Numbered from the stretch's first letter, positions 41,534 to 50,861 are shown. The stretch is DNA of 64,000 nt from Zhihengliuella flava (GCF_015751895.1 NZ_JADOTZ010000001.1:1922001-1986000); one strand, 5' to 3'. Made by a program: numbers and translations. The notes: generated from the letters alone by a model not told the origin.

Positions 41534-42157
41534 ATGGCAACGGTGACTGAAAGCGTGGAAGTCAGCGCCCCGGTAACGATGGTCTACAACGCCTGGACCC
41601 GGTTTGAGTCTTTTCCCGAGTTCATGGTGGCGGTGCAGAGCGTGGAGCAGATCGACGACGTCACCAATCACTGGGTGGCCGCGATCGGCGGCGTGGAGCG
41701 CGAATTCGACACCCGCATCACGGAGCAGGTCCCGGACGAGGTGATCGCGTGGGCCAGCACGGACGGCAAGAGCCACACCGGCCGAGTGCGGTTCGAATCC
41801 ATCGAGATCGCGGAGCCGGATCCCGACCTCGCTGGCACGGACGCCGCCCAAGCCCAGCCCAGCGTGGGCGGGCTGACCAGCGGGGCGCCGGTCGCCGTCG
41901 TGCCCCCGGAGCAGATGGGCGAGGCCGAGCCGCCCGCGCCGCGGGCCACCGAGGGCACGCGCGTGCACGTCGAGTTCACGTGGGATGATGAGACCTTTTT
42001 GGAAAAGGCGGGCGAGGCACTAGGCCTCGACGACCTGCAGGTGCGCCGGGATCTGCACGGCTTCAAGAACTTCGTGGAGAACTCGGAAGAGGTGCGCGGC
42101 TGGCGCGGTGAGGTCCACGGCGGCCGCCCGCAGCCGCCGACGTCGCACAACGAGTAA
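41534..42157 (+). CDS. SRPBCC/polyketide-cyclase-like protein
   Basis: A 207-residue START-fold protein. The family opening is seen in VTESVEVSAPVTMVYNAWTRFESFPEFM, followed by VEREFDTRITEQVPDEVIAWAS. Residues about 95-140 form a Pro/Ala-rich insert (DPDLAGTDAAQAQPSVGG...) splitting the domain, which is unusual, and the end resumes the fold (VHVEFTWDDETFLEKAGEALGLDDLQVRRDLHGFKNFVE). The ATG follows AAGGAGAGCAGC. Such proteins bind hydrophobic ligands; no substrate can be assigned. It heads a run of small stress- and envelope-related genes. Confidence 0.87.
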   Translation: MATVTESVEVSAPVTMVYNAWTRFESFPEFMVAVQSVEQIDDVTNHWVAAIGGVEREFDTRITEQVPDEVIAWASTDGKSHTGRVRFESIEIAEPDPDLAGTDAAQAQPSVGGLTSGAPVAVVPPEQMGEAEPPAPRATEGTRVHVEFTWDDETFLEKAGEALGLDDLQVRRDLHGFKNFVENSEEVRGWRGEVHGGRPQPPTSHNE

Positions 42158-42174
42158 GCGCAGAAAGGCGGTCC

Positions 42175-43287
42175 ATGCCGACCCTAGGAGTGATGGCGGA
42201 TCCGGGCCTGCCGGAGATCGCGGTGCGCCGGATCCATGACGACGTCGAGCAGAGCCTCAGCCAGTCGGACGACGGGCAGTGGTCCGTCGAAGTCGAGGGC
42301 GGGGCCCTGCCCCTGAACGCGGACGGCGACATCCCGCTGCTCGAGCGCGCCGAGTCCCTCATGGAGCGCCGGCAGTGGGACTACCTGATCTACGTGACGG
42401 ACCTGCCCCGGACGTACAACAAGCAGCCCGTCGCCTACGAGCTGGACGCGTCCACCGGTGCGGCGCTGCTCTCCCTGCCGAGCCTGGGCCTGTGGCGGGT
42501 GCGGCGGCGCCTGCACACCATGCTGGCGGACTTGGCGCTGACCTTGGACCGGGAGCTGGCGCCGGAGGATGAGCGGGAGGACTCCAGCCACGTCCGCACT
42601 CCCGGGGTGCGGCGGGCGCACCACGATCAGCAGGACGGCACCGTCTATGTCACGCTGGACTCCCGGTTCAGTGGGTTCCGGTTGTGGGCCGGCATGCTCC
42701 GCAATAACCGGCCCGGGCGGCTGCTCGGTGCGTTGTGGACGTGTGCGGCCACGGCCGCGGCGGCCGGTGCCTTCGGCATCTTCTACTCCAGCATCTGGAA
42801 CATGTCCGACTCCCTGCCCACCCGGCGGCTGATCCTGATCACCGTGGTGGCCATCCTCTCCCTGAGCACGTGGCTGATTGCCCGCAATGGGCTGTGGACG
42901 CAGAGCTCGTCCATTGACCGGGCGGAGACGTCGGCGCTCGGGATCGGCGCCACGCGGCGCCAAGCGTTCCTAGATAACGCCGCCACCTTCGCCACGGTGG
43001 TGATTTCCGTGGCGCTGATGTACCTCATCCTCTTCGTGCTCCTGTTCTTGGGCGCCGTGACCATCGTGGACTCCGAGTACTTGGCGGAGCAGCTCAATCA
43101 CGCGGCGGGCCTCGAGGACTACCTCACGCTCTCCTGGTTGGCCACGTCGCTGGGCACGATGGCCGGCGCCCTCGGCTCCAACTTCGATAGCGAGTCCGCC
43201 ATCCGCGAGGCCACCTACAGCCGCCGCGCGCAGCAGCGCCGGCAAATGGCGGAGGATGAGGAGGAGGCGACCGAATCCTCGGCATAG
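42175..43287 (+). CDS. Predicted membrane protein, unknown function
   Basis: A 370-residue protein. The first 190 residues are soluble and cytoplasmic in character (AVRRIHDDVEQSLSQ, WDYLIYVTDLPRTYNKQPVAYELDASTGAALLSLPSLG). Four hydrophobic helices follow, around LLGALWTCAATAAAAGAFGIF, LILITVVAILSLSTWLI, TFATVVISVALMYLILFVLLFLG and LSWLATSLGTMAGALGS. The tail is acidic. I do not recognise a named family with certainty. It lies 17 bp after the SRPBCC gene with an AGAAAGG site, so the two are one operon. Confidence 0.85.
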   Translation: MPTLGVMADPGLPEIAVRRIHDDVEQSLSQSDDGQWSVEVEGGALPLNADGDIPLLERAESLMERRQWDYLIYVTDLPRTYNKQPVAYELDASTGAALLSLPSLGLWRVRRRLHTMLADLALTLDRELAPEDEREDSSHVRTPGVRRAHHDQQDGTVYVTLDSRFSGFRLWAGMLRNNRPGRLLGALWTCAATAAAAGAFGIFYSSIWNMSDSLPTRRLILITVVAILSLSTWLIARNGLWTQSSSIDRAETSALGIGATRRQAFLDNAATFATVVISVALMYLILFVLLFLGAVTIVDSEYLAEQLNHAAGLEDYLTLSWLATSLGTMAGALGSNFDSESAIREATYSRRAQQRRQMAEDEEEATESSA

Positions 43288-43396
43288 GAGCTGACTGACA
43301 CCGTGCTGGGTGTGCTCTGTGAGTCTGCTCGACGGCCTTGACCGGCGTCCGTCGGGGCTGCCTACTCTGGCCTCACCCATTGATCGGAGGTCAATC

Positions 43397-43699
43397 ATGA
43401 CGCAGGAACAGCAGGACCCCACCGAGCAGAATCCCATCGACTACCACGCCATCGACGAGTCCGCGCCGTTGGTCGCCAATGACGCGGCCGGCGAGTTCAC
43501 CGAGCGGGCCTCGGACCGTCCGGAGGAGTCGCCTCTCGGGGAGGACCCCGTGATTGATGATCCGGAAGACGGCCGGCATGCAAGCCCCGTCGAGGAGGGG
43601 GACCAAGACGCCCCGCGGACCCTGAACGCGGAGGACCCGCTGCGGGACGCGCAGTTCGCCGCCGGCGAGGACCCGTTCCCGCCGCCACCCATCCGCTGA
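43397..43699 (+). CDS. Small acidic hypothetical protein
   Basis: A 100-residue, very acidic, Pro- and Asp/Glu-rich protein with no hydrophobic segment and probably little fixed structure. A GGAGG site seven bases before the ATG supports the start; the open frame upstream is not needed. It ends in PFPPPPIR. No family recognised. A perfect 23-bp terminator hairpin follows 21 bases after the stop. Confidence 0.75.
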   Translation: MTQEQQDPTEQNPIDYHAIDESAPLVANDAAGEFTERASDRPEESPLGEDPVIDDPEDGRHASPVEEGDQDAPRTLNAEDPLRDAQFAAGEDPFPPPPIR

Positions 43700-43720
43700 G
43701 GGCGCCTGTCGCCCCACGCA

Positions 43721-43770
43721 AACGCCTCCGGGGCGGGACCATCACGCGATGGTCCCGCCCCGGAGGCGTT
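43721..43770. terminator. Perfect 23-bp terminator hairpin
   Basis: AACGCCTCCGGGGCGGGACC with ATC (43721-43743) pairs without mismatch to 43748-43770 around ACGC. It ends the plus-strand gene and could also stop transcripts from the minus-strand side; GTTG follows in place of a T run. Confidence 0.85.
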
Positions 43771-43808
43771 GTGGTGGTGTGGGCCTGCCGGCCGGCGGGC
43801 CCAGGGAC

Positions 43809-43946
43809 CTAGCCGGCGAACTCGGCGAGCACGTCATCCAGGGTCTGGCCCCGGCACTTGCTCTGCGGTTCCGACACGTCGGCCACGGTGGGGTTGCGCA
43901 GCAGGTAGTTGCGCTCCACGTAGCCCAGATCCGTCACGTCGGACAT
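43809..43946 (-). CDS. Possible 45-residue small protein
   Basis: The frame from the ATG at 43946 reads MSDVTDLGYVERNYLLRNP and ends LDDVLAEFAG. Its composition is normal and acidic, unlike the Arg/Pro-rich noise upstream in the same frame, which suggests a real small protein. No clear ribosome-binding site precedes the ATG, and no family is recognised. Confidence 0.35.
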   Translation of the reverse strand: MSDVTDLGYVERNYLLRNPTVADVSEPQSKCRGQTLDDVLAEFAG

Positions 43947-44089
43947 TGTTGCCGGTGATTGTGTTGGCCGACCCAGCACGCAGTGCGTTGCTGCTGCACG
44001 CCGTCCGCCGGGGGTGGCCGCCGGTGCCCGCGGGCCCCGACGCCTTCGTTCCCGCGACTGGGGCGCACGCACCCGGGTGCACACAGCAC

Positions 44090-44123
44090 GAGGCCCCGCC
44101 CCTGATGACAGGGACGGGGCCTC
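44090..44123 (-). terminator. Terminator of the csbD gene
   Basis: GAGGCCCCG and CCCTG (44090-44104) pair with CAGGG and CGGGGCCTC (44109-44123), with one internal mismatch and a 4-base loop. It starts 15 bp past the CsbD stop on the minus strand. Confidence 0.75.
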
Positions 44124-44137
44124 GGGTGGCGTGGCGA

Positions 44138-44335
44138 TTACTTCTTGTCGAAGTGATCTTTGACGTCGCGCGCGGCGTCGCTGATCTTCTCACCAGCCTG
44201 CTTGAGCTTGGCCGAGGCCTGATCCTTCATGCCCTCTGCCTGAAGCTCCTCGTTGTCGGTGGCCTCACCGGCGGTCTGCTTGGCCTCGCCGGACACTTCC
44301 TGGGCCTTGTTGCTGATCTTGTCGTCGAGTCCCAT
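44138..44335 (-). CDS. CsbD family stress protein
   Basis: A 65-residue hydrophilic protein, MGLDDKISNKAQEVSGEAKQ..., with the CsbD pattern of Lys/Glu/Ala-rich amphipathic repeats. CsbD proteins are abundant general-stress proteins; their action is unknown. A strong GGAGGAATC site supports the start. It lies 50 bp downstream of dps on the same strand, and both are typical of stress or stationary-phase expression. Confidence 0.93.
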   Translation of the reverse strand: MGLDDKISNKAQEVSGEAKQTAGEATDNEELQAEGMKDQASAKLKQAGEKISDAARDVKDHFDKK

Positions 44336-44387
44336 GATTCCTCCTCTGAGCTACAGGTAAAACGGTGGTCCTAAACGGCCGGGTGCT

Positions 44388-44903
44388 CTACTTGGCGGCG
44401 AGCTCGCCGGCGTCGTTCTCCAAATGGGAGCGCATGAACCACTGGAAGAGCTCCAGCTGGCCCGTCTGCGCAATGAGCAGGTCCTCGGTAATCGGGTCGA
44501 TCTCACCCACCATGTCGATCGCGTCGCGGTGGCTGGAGATCAGGCCGTTGTAGACCTCATCCAAAGCGGCGAGGTGCTCCGTGGTGGAGCCGCGGCCCAC
44601 GCCGTAGTCATCCCACTGGCGAGCCTGCACCAGCGCGCCCGGCAGGCCGTTCGGCGGCACACCCATGGTGGCCATGCGCTCGGCCAACTCATCAACAAAC
44701 CCGCGCACGAGCTCGATCTGCGGATCCAGCATCTCGTGAACCGAGATGAAGCCCTGGCCCACCACATTCCAGTGGGCGTGCTTCAGGGTCAGCTGCAGAT
44801 CGTTCAATGCGTGCAAGCGATCCTGCAGTGCGTTGGCGACTTTGTGGCCCTCCTCAACCGAGAGGCCGGGAACAGTAAACTTCGCTTCGTTCTTTGCTGC
44901 CAT
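44388..44903 (-). CDS. dps: Dps family ferritin-like DNA-protection protein
   Basis: A 171-residue four-helix ferritin-like protein that forms 12-mers, oxidises and stores iron and shields DNA. The inter-subunit ferroxidase ligands lie in LKHAHWNVVGQGFISVHEMLDPQIELVRGFVDELAERM (histidines and the D/E pair). The end WFMRSHLENDAGEL matches the family. The N-terminal tail is short and only mildly basic, so DNA binding may be weak. An AAGGAGGACC site precedes the ATG. Confidence 0.95.
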   Translation of the reverse strand: MAAKNEAKFTVPGLSVEEGHKVANALQDRLHALNDLQLTLKHAHWNVVGQGFISVHEMLDPQIELVRGFVDELAERMATMGVPPNGLPGALVQARQWDDYGVGRGSTTEHLAALDEVYNGLISSHRDAIDMVGEIDPITEDLLIAQTGQLELFQWFMRSHLENDAGELAAK

Positions 44904-45070
44904 CGAAGGTCCTCCTTCGGGAACTGACTTGCACTAACTCTGCTCACGCTAACGATTTTGGCAGGGGTTGGCTAGCTCAGGTAGGTGATTCCCAGCGACT
45001 ATTCAGGTTCTCTCCCGTGAGTGCGGAGGTGGCCCTACCGCCCGCCTCGCGACGGCGGTATCTTCACTGC

Positions 45071-45568
45071 ATGGACTCCACCGAACGCGAGCGGGACGCG
45101 GTGGCCGCGCACCGGGACGAGACGCCGGACGAGCGCGCGGACCGCAATTGGAACGAGCTGCTCCAAGAGCTGCGCGTCATGCAAACGGGCGCACAGATCT
45201 TCGCCGCGTTCCTCATGACCTTGCCCTTCCACCCCCGGTTCTCCGACTTGGCGCAGTGGCAGCACGTGATCTATCTGGTGCTGCTGGTGTCCGCGGCGCT
45301 GGTGGTGGCCGTGATCATGACCCCGGTGGTGATCCATCGCAGCCTGTTTCGGCGGGCCGTCAAGGCGCAGACGGTCACGTGGGGGCACCGCTTGGTGCGC
45401 GTGGCCGCCGTCGGCATCGGCCTGGTGGTCTGCCTCGCCGTATTCCTGATCGTCACCGTGGTGGCCACGGTGGAGGCTGCGTTCTGGATCGGTGGCCTCT
45501 TGCTGGTGGCCACGCTGGGGCTGCTGGTGGCCGCCCCGGCTGCCATCCGGCGTCGTTCCGTTACGTGA
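45071..45568 (+). CDS. DUF6328 family membrane protein
   Basis: A 165-residue protein with an N-terminal acidic and basic cytoplasmic tail, then RNWNELLQELRVMQTGAQIFAAFLMTLPF, a signature of DUF6328, and four hydrophobic segments. Function unknown. The ATG at 45071 has TATCTT six bases upstream, the leaderless arrangement, and is preferred to the longer frame. Its last 8 bp overlap the convergent aldo/keto reductase gene. Confidence 0.88.
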   Translation: MDSTERERDAVAAHRDETPDERADRNWNELLQELRVMQTGAQIFAAFLMTLPFHPRFSDLAQWQHVIYLVLLVSAALVVAVIMTPVVIHRSLFRRAVKAQTVTWGHRLVRVAAVGIGLVVCLAVFLIVTVVATVEAAFWIGGLLLVATLGLLVAAPAAIRRRSVT

Positions 45569-46415
45569 CGTCGTCCGGGTGGGAGCCGCTGCGGAAGCCG
45601 CGCTCCAGTGCGGCGATGGCCTCGAGCTCGGCCTGGCTCAGCGCGAAGTCGAAGACGTCCGCGTTGGCGCGGATGCGCTCCGGTGCGCTGGCCTTGGGGA
45701 ACACGATGTTGCCCTCCTGCAGGTGCCAGCGGATGACCACCTGGGCGACGGAGACGCCGTGAGTGGTGGCGATGGCGGTCAGCGTGGGGTCCTCGAGCAG
45801 GCGCCCGCGGGCCAGTGGGGACCAGGCTTCGGTGGCGATCCCGAGGTCCGCGTGGACGGCGCGTAGTTCCCGCTGCTGCAGCCACGGGTGGAGCTCCACC
45901 TGATTGACCGCCGGAGGGATCTCGGCGTGCTGGAGCAGCCGGTCCAGATGCGCGGGCTGGAAGTTGGAGACGCCGATGGCGCGGACCAGCCCGTCCCGGT
46001 GCAGGCGCTCGAGCGCGCGGTACGTCTCGAGGTAGAGCCCGCGCGCGGGGCACGGCCAGTGGATGAGGTAGAGGTCAAGGTAGTCGAGGCCCAGGTCGGC
46101 GCGGGTGGCGTCGAACGCGCGGAGCGTGGACTCGTAGCCTTGGTCCTCGTTCCAGACCTTGGAGGTGATGAAGAGGTCCTCGCGCGCTAGGCCGCCGCTC
46201 ATCGCGGCGGACAGGGCGCGTCCGACGCCGGCCTCGTTGCCGTACAGGGCGGCCGAATCCAGGTGCCGGTAGCCGGCACCGAGGGCGGTGCCCACGATCT
46301 GTTCGGCCTCGGGGTCCGGGACCTTGTAGAGGCCGAACCCGAGCTGCGGGATGCTGACGGCCTCGGTCAGGCGGATCTGCGCGGCGGGCAGGGGAGCGGT
46401 GAAGGCGGAGTCCAT
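45561..46415 (-). CDS. Aldo/keto reductase
   Basis: A 284-residue NADPH-dependent (beta/alpha)8 reductase. The catalytic tetrad is visible: D53 and Y58 (HLDSAALYGNE), K86 (FITSKVWN), H119 (YLIHWP). IGVSNFQPAHLDRLL and the cofactor tail FPKASAPERIRANADVFDFAL complete the family. It is close to the 2,5-diketo-D-gluconate reductase group, reducing aldehydes or ketoses; the true substrate is unknown. TACCAT six bases before the ATG suggests a leaderless mRNA. Confidence 0.95.
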   Translation of the reverse strand: MDSAFTAPLPAAQIRLTEAVSIPQLGFGLYKVPDPEAEQIVGTALGAGYRHLDSAALYGNEAGVGRALSAAMSGGLAREDLFITSKVWNEDQGYESTLRAFDATRADLGLDYLDLYLIHWPCPARGLYLETYRALERLHRDGLVRAIGVSNFQPAHLDRLLQHAEIPPAVNQVELHPWLQQRELRAVHADLGIATEAWSPLARGRLLEDPTLTAIATTHGVSVAQVVIRWHLQEGNIVFPKASAPERIRANADVFDFALSQAELEAIAALERGFRSGSHPDDVT

Positions 46416-46639
46416 GGGGCGATGGTATCGGTGCAGCGCCTAGCGGGGGACGAACCGGCCGAATGCGGTTGGTTTACCGCGGGTGGGGTCTGGCCCTTCC
46501 AGTCGTAACAAGACCGCCGATTGCGGCGTGGACGGATGGTGAGGTTGAGGTCGATGTCGGGACGGTAGGGGATGGCGCGGTGACGTGGTAGTACCTCTGC
46601 GTCCTCATTGGAGCCGAACCTGGGCTTGGACGGCGAGGT

Positions 46640-46655
46640 TGCAGAACTTTCTGCA
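46640..46655. promoter_or_regulatory. Palindrome TGCAGAA-CT-TTCTGCA
   Basis: Same arms as the core of the palindrome at 10975-10990, only the 2-bp spacer differs. It is about 225 bp before the aldo/keto reductase start. A shared LacI-family regulator is possible. Confidence 0.4.
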
Positions 46656-46663
46656 GGCAGACG

Positions 46664-46715
46664 ACGACGGCGGGGCCGTCACCCTTCCTGCGAAAGGTGA
46701 CAGCCCCGCCGTCGT
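46664..46715 (-). terminator. Terminator of purL
   Basis: ACGACGGCGGGGC (46664-46676) pairs with GCCCCGCCGTCGT (46703-46715) and the inner GTCACC with GGTGAC, leaving a small loop. It starts 46 bp past the purL stop on the minus strand. Confidence 0.8.
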
Positions 46716-46760
46716 GTAAGTCCCAGATTCTATCTAGGGGAGAAGTCCACCGCCCAGTGC

Positions 46761-49079
46761 TTAGCCGAAGTACTTCTCCATGGTGCTCTCATGGGCCTCG
46801 CGCAGTTCCTCGACGCTGGCCGTGAAGACGCCCTGCACCTCGAGGTTGCCGGAGGCCGCGTCGACGATGCCCAAGCGGGTCACCGGGAAGCTGCGCGCGG
46901 TCAGCATGTCATTGAAGCGCACCTCCTCGGAGCGCGGGACAGCCACCACGGCACGGCCCTGCGACTCGGAGAACAGCGCCGTGAACGCGTCGATGCCGTC
47001 CCGCTCGCACACGTCGTCGAGCGCCACACGGGCACCCACGCCGTGGCGCAGCACCATCTCCGCCAGCGCAGCCGCGAGGCCGCCCTCGGAGAGGTCGTGC
47101 GCCGAATCGATCATGCCGTCACGGCTCATGTTGACCAGCAGCTCGCCCAGCAGCTTCTCCCGCGCCAAGTCCACCTTCGGCGGAACGCCGCCCAGGTGGC
47201 CGCGCAGGTTCGCGAACTCGGAGCCATCCAGCTCATCGGCGGTGGTGCCCAGCAGGTAGATCGCCTGGCCATCCGCGTCCGGGCGCCAGCCCGACGGCGT
47301 GCGGCGCGCGACGTCGTCGAACTTACCCAGCGTGGCCACCACTGGGGTCGGGTGAATCGCCTTGTCCCCGGTTTGGTTGTATAGAGAGACGTTGCCGCCG
47401 GTGACCGGGACGCCGAGCTCCATGCACGCGTCGGAGAGGCCGCGGATGCCCTCGGCCAGCTGCCACATCACGTCCGAATCCTCCGGCGAACCGTAGTTCA
47501 GGCAGTCGGAGACGGCGGCCGGGATGGCACCGGAGGTGGCCACGTTGCGGTAGGACTCGGCCAGCGCCAACTGCGCGCCTACGTACGGGTCCAGGAACGT
47601 GTAGCGGCCGTTGGCGTCCGTAGCGATCGCGACGCCGAGGCCGGACTCCTCGTCCACACGCACCACGCCGGCGTCGTCCGGGGAGGCCAGCGCCGTGTTG
47701 CCGCCCACGTAGCGGTCATACTGGCGCGTGATCCACGACTTGTCACACATGTTGGGGCTGGCGATCAGCTCCAGCACGGCGGCCTTCAGGTCCTCGCCGG
47801 ACTCCGGAAGATCCACGGCGTTGACGGAGCCACGGAACGTGTTGGCCTGCAGCTCGTCCTGCCACTCCGGGCGCGCGTACGGGCGGTCATACACCGGGCC
47901 GTCGTGGGCCACCGTCTTCGGGTCAACGTCCACGATGACCTCGCCGTCCCACGTGATGATGAGGCGGTTGTCATCGGTGACCTCACCGATCCAGGAGTAC
48001 TCCACGCCCCACTTGGCCATGACGGCCTCAAACGCGTCCTGATTCTCCGGGGTCACCACGGCCATCATGCGTTCCTGCGACTCGGACATCAGGATCTCGC
48101 CCGGGGTTAGCGTGGAATCGCGCAGCAGCACGTCCGTGAGCTCCACGCGCATGCCACCCTCGCCGTTGGAGGCCAGCTCGCTGGTGGCGCAGGAAATGCC
48201 TGCGGCGCCCAGGTCCTGAATGCCCTCCACCAAGGAGCCCTTGAAGAGCTCGAGGCAGCACTCAATCAGCACCTTCTCGCTGAACGGGTCGCCCACCTGC
48301 ACGGCGGGGCGCTTGGACGGCTTGGAGTCGTCGAACGACTCCGAGGCCAGCACGGAGGCGCCGCCAATGCCGTCGCCACCGGTGCGCGCGCCGAAGAGGA
48401 CCACCTTGTTGCCCACGCCCGACGCGTTGGCCAGGCGCAGGTCCTCGTGCCGCAGGACGCCGACCGCGAGCGCGTTAACCAGCGGATTGCCCTGGTAGAT
48501 CGGGTCAAAGACCGTCTCGCCACCAATGTTCGGCAGGCCCAACGAGTTGCCGTAGCCGCCAATGCCGGAGACCACGCCGTGCACCACGCGCTGCGAATCC
48601 GGGTGATCGATCGCGCCGAACCGCAGCGGATCCATGACGGCCACCGGGCGGGCGCCCATGGAGATGATGTCACGGACGATGCCGCCGATGCCCGTGGCCG
48701 CACCCTGATAGGGCTCCACAAAGGACGGGGAATTGTGGGACTCGATCTTGAAGGTCACGGCCCAGCCGTCACCGAGGTCCGTCACGCCGGCGTTCTCGCC
48801 GATGCCGACCATCAGGTCCTTCTTCATTTCCTCGGTCACCTTGGCGCCGAACTGGCGCAGGTGGTTCTTGGTGGACTTGTAGGAGCAGTGCTCGCTCCAC
48901 ATCACCGAGTACATGGCCAGCTCCGCGGCGGTGGGCCGGCGGCCGAGGATCTTGACGATCTCCTCAAACTCGTTCTGCTTCAGGCCCAGCTCGGCCCACG
49001 GCAGCTCCACGTCCGGCGTGCCGGAGGCGTGATCCACGGTGTCGATGTTGAATTCCTTCTCGGTGGCCTCAGCGGTCAC
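46761..49079 (-). CDS. purL: Phosphoribosylformylglycinamidine synthase subunit II
   Basis: A 772-residue small-type PurL that turns FGAR, ATP and ammonia into FGAM in purine synthesis. The opening [73 protein letters not shown] and [26 protein letters not shown] are diagnostic. Both AIRS-type domains are complete. It starts with GTG overlapping the purQ stop (GTGA). PurS and PurQ, encoded upstream, complete the three-subunit enzyme. Confidence 0.98.
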   Translation of the reverse strand: MTAEATEKEFNIDTVDHASGTPDVELPWAELGLKQNEFEEIVKILGRRPTAAELAMYSVMWSEHCSYKSTKNHLRQFGAKVTEEMKKDLMVGIGENAGVTDLGDGWAVTFKIESHNSPSFVEPYQGAATGIGGIVRDIISMGARPVAVMDPLRFGAIDHPDSQRVVHGVVSGIGGYGNSLGLPNIGGETVFDPIYQGNPLVNALAVGVLRHEDLRLANASGVGNKVVLFGARTGGDGIGGASVLASESFDDSKPSKRPAVQVGDPFSEKVLIECCLELFKGSLVEGIQDLGAAGISCATSELASNGEGGMRVELTDVLLRDSTLTPGEILMSESQERMMAVVTPENQDAFEAVMAKWGVEYSWIGEVTDDNRLIITWDGEVIVDVDPKTVAHDGPVYDRPYARPEWQDELQANTFRGSVNAVDLPESGEDLKAAVLELIASPNMCDKSWITRQYDRYVGGNTALASPDDAGVVRVDEESGLGVAIATDANGRYTFLDPYVGAQLALAESYRNVATSGAIPAAVSDCLNYGSPEDSDVMWQLAEGIRGLSDACMELGVPVTGGNVSLYNQTGDKAIHPTPVVATLGKFDDVARRTPSGWRPDADGQAIYLLGTTADELDGSEFANLRGHLGGVPPKVDLAREKLLGELLVNMSRDGMIDSAHDLSEGGLAAALAEMVLRHGVGARVALDDVCERDGIDAFTALFSESQGRAVVAVPRSEEVRFNDMLTARSFPVTRLGIVDAASGNLEVQGVFTASVEELREAHESTMEKYFG

Positions 49080-49825
49080 TTGGCGCCTCCAACAAGAGTG
49101 GTCAGGACGGAGGTGAAGAAGCCCAGCCCGTCAGTTCCAGTGTGGTCCGGCCCGTAGCCCGCCTCCACGGCGTGCTCCGGGTGCGGCATGAGTCCGACGA
49201 CGTTGCCCGCCGCGTTGGTGATCCCCGCGATGTCCCGGCGGGACCCATTGGGATTCCAGCCCACGTAGCGGAACGCCACGCGGCCCTCGCCCTCCAGCTC
49301 ATCCAGCGTGTGCTCGTCCGCAACGTACTGGCCGTCCTGATTCTTCAGGACGATCTGGATTTCCTGGCCGGCGGTGTACTGGTTGGTCCACGCGGTCTGG
49401 TTGTTCTCCACGCGCAGCACCTGGTCCCGGCAAATGAACTTCAGGTGGTCATTCTTGATCATGGAGCCAGGTAGCAGGTGGGACTCGGTCAGCACCTGGA
49501 AGCCGTTGCAGATGCCCAGCACGGGCAGCTTGGCGTCCGAGTTCGCCGCATCGATGATCTTGTCCATCAGCGGCGCAAAACGGGAAATGGCTCCCGCACG
49601 CAGGTAATCGCCGTAGGAGAAGCCGCCCGGAATGATCACGGCATCGACGTCGTGCAGGTTGGCGTCCGCGTGCCACAGGGACACGGCCTCGGCGCCGGCG
49701 AGGCGCACGGCACGGGCGGCGTCGCGGTCATCCAGCGTTCCCGGGAAGGTGACGACGCCGACGCGGGCGCCGGAGAGTTCGGTGTTCGGCGTCGAATAGT
49801 CGCCGATCAAGGGGGTCTCGGTCAT
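49076..49825 (-). CDS. purQ: Phosphoribosylformylglycinamidine synthase subunit I (glutaminase)
   Basis: A 249-residue class I glutamine amidotransferase that delivers ammonia to PurL. The nucleophile cysteine is in [11 protein letters not shown] and the His-Glu pair in [10 protein letters not shown]. Length is at the upper end for PurQ (about 225-235), due to a longer N-terminus ([20 protein letters not shown]). It starts 2 bp after the purS stop. Confidence 0.98.
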   Translation of the reverse strand: MTETPLIGDYSTPNTELSGARVGVVTFPGTLDDRDAARAVRLAGAEAVSLWHADANLHDVDAVIIPGGFSYGDYLRAGAISRFAPLMDKIIDAANSDAKLPVLGICNGFQVLTESHLLPGSMIKNDHLKFICRDQVLRVENNQTAWTNQYTAGQEIQIVLKNQDGQYVADEHTLDELEGEGRVAFRYVGWNPNGSRRDIAGITNAAGNVVGLMPHPEHAVEAGYGPDHTGTDGLGFFTSVLTTLVGGAK

Positions 49826-49827
49826 GA

Positions 49828-50079
49828 TTAGTCCTCGACCACCTGCACGTTGACCACGTCCTCGATGACCGGGTTGGACAGCAGCGTCTCGGCGGCCTCA
49901 CGCGCCTGAGCCAACACGGCGTCGTTCACCTCGCCATCCACCGTCAGCTCAAAGCGCTTGCCCTGGCGCACGCCGGAAAAGGCGTCGAAACCGAGGCGGG
50001 GCAGTGCGCCCACGATCGCCTTGCCCTGGGGGTCCAGGATCTCGGGCTTGGGCATAACATCAACAACAATCCGGGGCAT
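49828..50079 (-). CDS. purS: Phosphoribosylformylglycinamidine synthase subunit PurS
   Basis: An 83-residue structural subunit that docks PurQ onto Pur[31 protein letters not shown] and the end [12 protein letters not shown] fit the family. An ACAGGAG site lies nine bases before the ATG. A TAGACT box at 50180-50175 on this strand gives a leader of about 90 bases; I see no clear purine riboswitch in it. Confidence 0.97.
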   Translation of the reverse strand: MPRIVVDVMPKPEILDPQGKAIVGALPRLGFDAFSGVRQGKRFELTVDGEVNDAVLAQAREAAETLLSNPVIEDVVNVQVVED

Positions 50080-50268
50080 CCGGTGCTACTCCTGTGGGCG
50101 AGGGTGATTGAACGCCCGCGGAGGGAAGAAGGTGCCGTCTCACGCCTTCGGGCGCTCCGCGAGCTTGCCCCACCAGTCTACCGGTCGCGCGGGCCTGCCG
50201 TGAGCCACGCTGTGTCACCGCGCATCGTGGGTGAGGTGGGGCGGGAGGCGCCGCCTAAGCTGGAGGGC

Positions 50269-50697
50269 ATGACTGCCCCGCACCCTGGACCCTCCGCCCC
50301 GGACGAGCGCTGCCCGTGCGGCACCGGAGACACCTACGGCGCGTGCTGCAGACGGTTCCACGCCGGCGGCGCCGCGCCCACCGCGGAGGCGCTCATGCGC
50401 TCGCGGTACAGCGCCAATGCCCTGCTCGCCCGCGCCCCGCGGGACCTCGGCGAATACCTGTTCCAGACGTGGGACCCGGCCACGCGTCCCTCCCTCGCCG
50501 AGCTGTCCGAGCCCGGCCCGCAGTGGGTGCGGCTGCAGGTGCTCGCCGCCAGCGGTGGGCCGTTTGATGACGCGGCGACCGTGGAATTCGTGGCGTTGTA
50601 CCGGGCGGAAGACGGCACGCGGCAGCGGTTGCACGAGCTCAGCCGGTTCCGCCGTGAGGCCGGCCGGTGGCTCTACGTCGACGGCGAGCCGAGCTAG
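50269..50697 (+). CDS. YchJ family (UPF0225) SEC-C metal-binding protein
   Basis: A 142-residue protein. The N-terminal SEC-C zinc motif CPCGTGDTYGACC is followed by a SnoaL/NTF2-like domain with PTAEALMRSRYSANAL, the YchJ signature. The ATG at 50269 is chosen: TAAGCT lies seven bases upstream (leaderless), and the family starts a few residues before CPCG. Function is unknown. It is divergent from purS, and a repeat element follows 44 bp after the stop. Confidence 0.92.
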   Translation: MTAPHPGPSAPDERCPCGTGDTYGACCRRFHAGGAAPTAEALMRSRYSANALLARAPRDLGEYLFQTWDPATRPSLAELSEPGPQWVRLQVLAASGGPFDDAATVEFVALYRAEDGTRQRLHELSRFRREAGRWLYVDGEPS

Positions 50698-50740
50698 CGG
50701 CGTGGTGGGCGCCCGCTGACAGCGCGTGGCGGGCAGCCGA

Positions 50741-50861
50741 TGTACCGGCCAGCCCACAATGGTGCGGGGCTCAGGGGGCCCATCCGCAAAAGGCCTCGTC
50801 AGCGGGTTGTTCGCGCTGGCGCGCGGCCTGATACCGAGGCGAAAATGGGCTGGTCGGTACG
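50741..50861. repeat. 121-bp inverted-repeat element, copy B
   Basis: The ends GTACCGGCCAGCCCA (50742-50756) and TGGGCTGGTCGGTACG (50846-50861) are inverted repeats with one mismatch. In reverse complement it aligns end to end with the 122-bp copy at 11769-11890, and both have CTGAC-N-AG-NN-CTTTTGCG at the same internal offset, while other interior bases differ. It lies between the YchJ gene and the convergent AraC gene. Confidence 0.75.

Larger units (their letters stand above)
43771..44137. other. Intergenic stretch between terminators, weak coding signal
   Basis: Apart from one doubtful 45-codon minus-strand frame (43809-43946) and the terminator at 44090-44123, no feature is seen. Longer open frames here are low-complexity Arg/Pro/Gly reading of GC-rich DNA. 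Confidence 0.5.
46416..46760. other. Intergenic region, 345 bp
   Basis: Contains a palindrome (46640-46655), the purL terminator (46664-46715) and, on the minus strand from about 46640 to 46440, a stop-free stretch whose translation includes RPDIDLNLTIRPRRNRR. It lacks a start and ribosome-binding site, so it may be a decayed gene end. Nothing else seen. Confidence 0.5.

Noticed and set aside
50080-50175. purS leader as a possible purine riboswitch
   Set aside because: The leader is only about 90 bases and shows no recognisable three-way junction core or conserved loop sequences.
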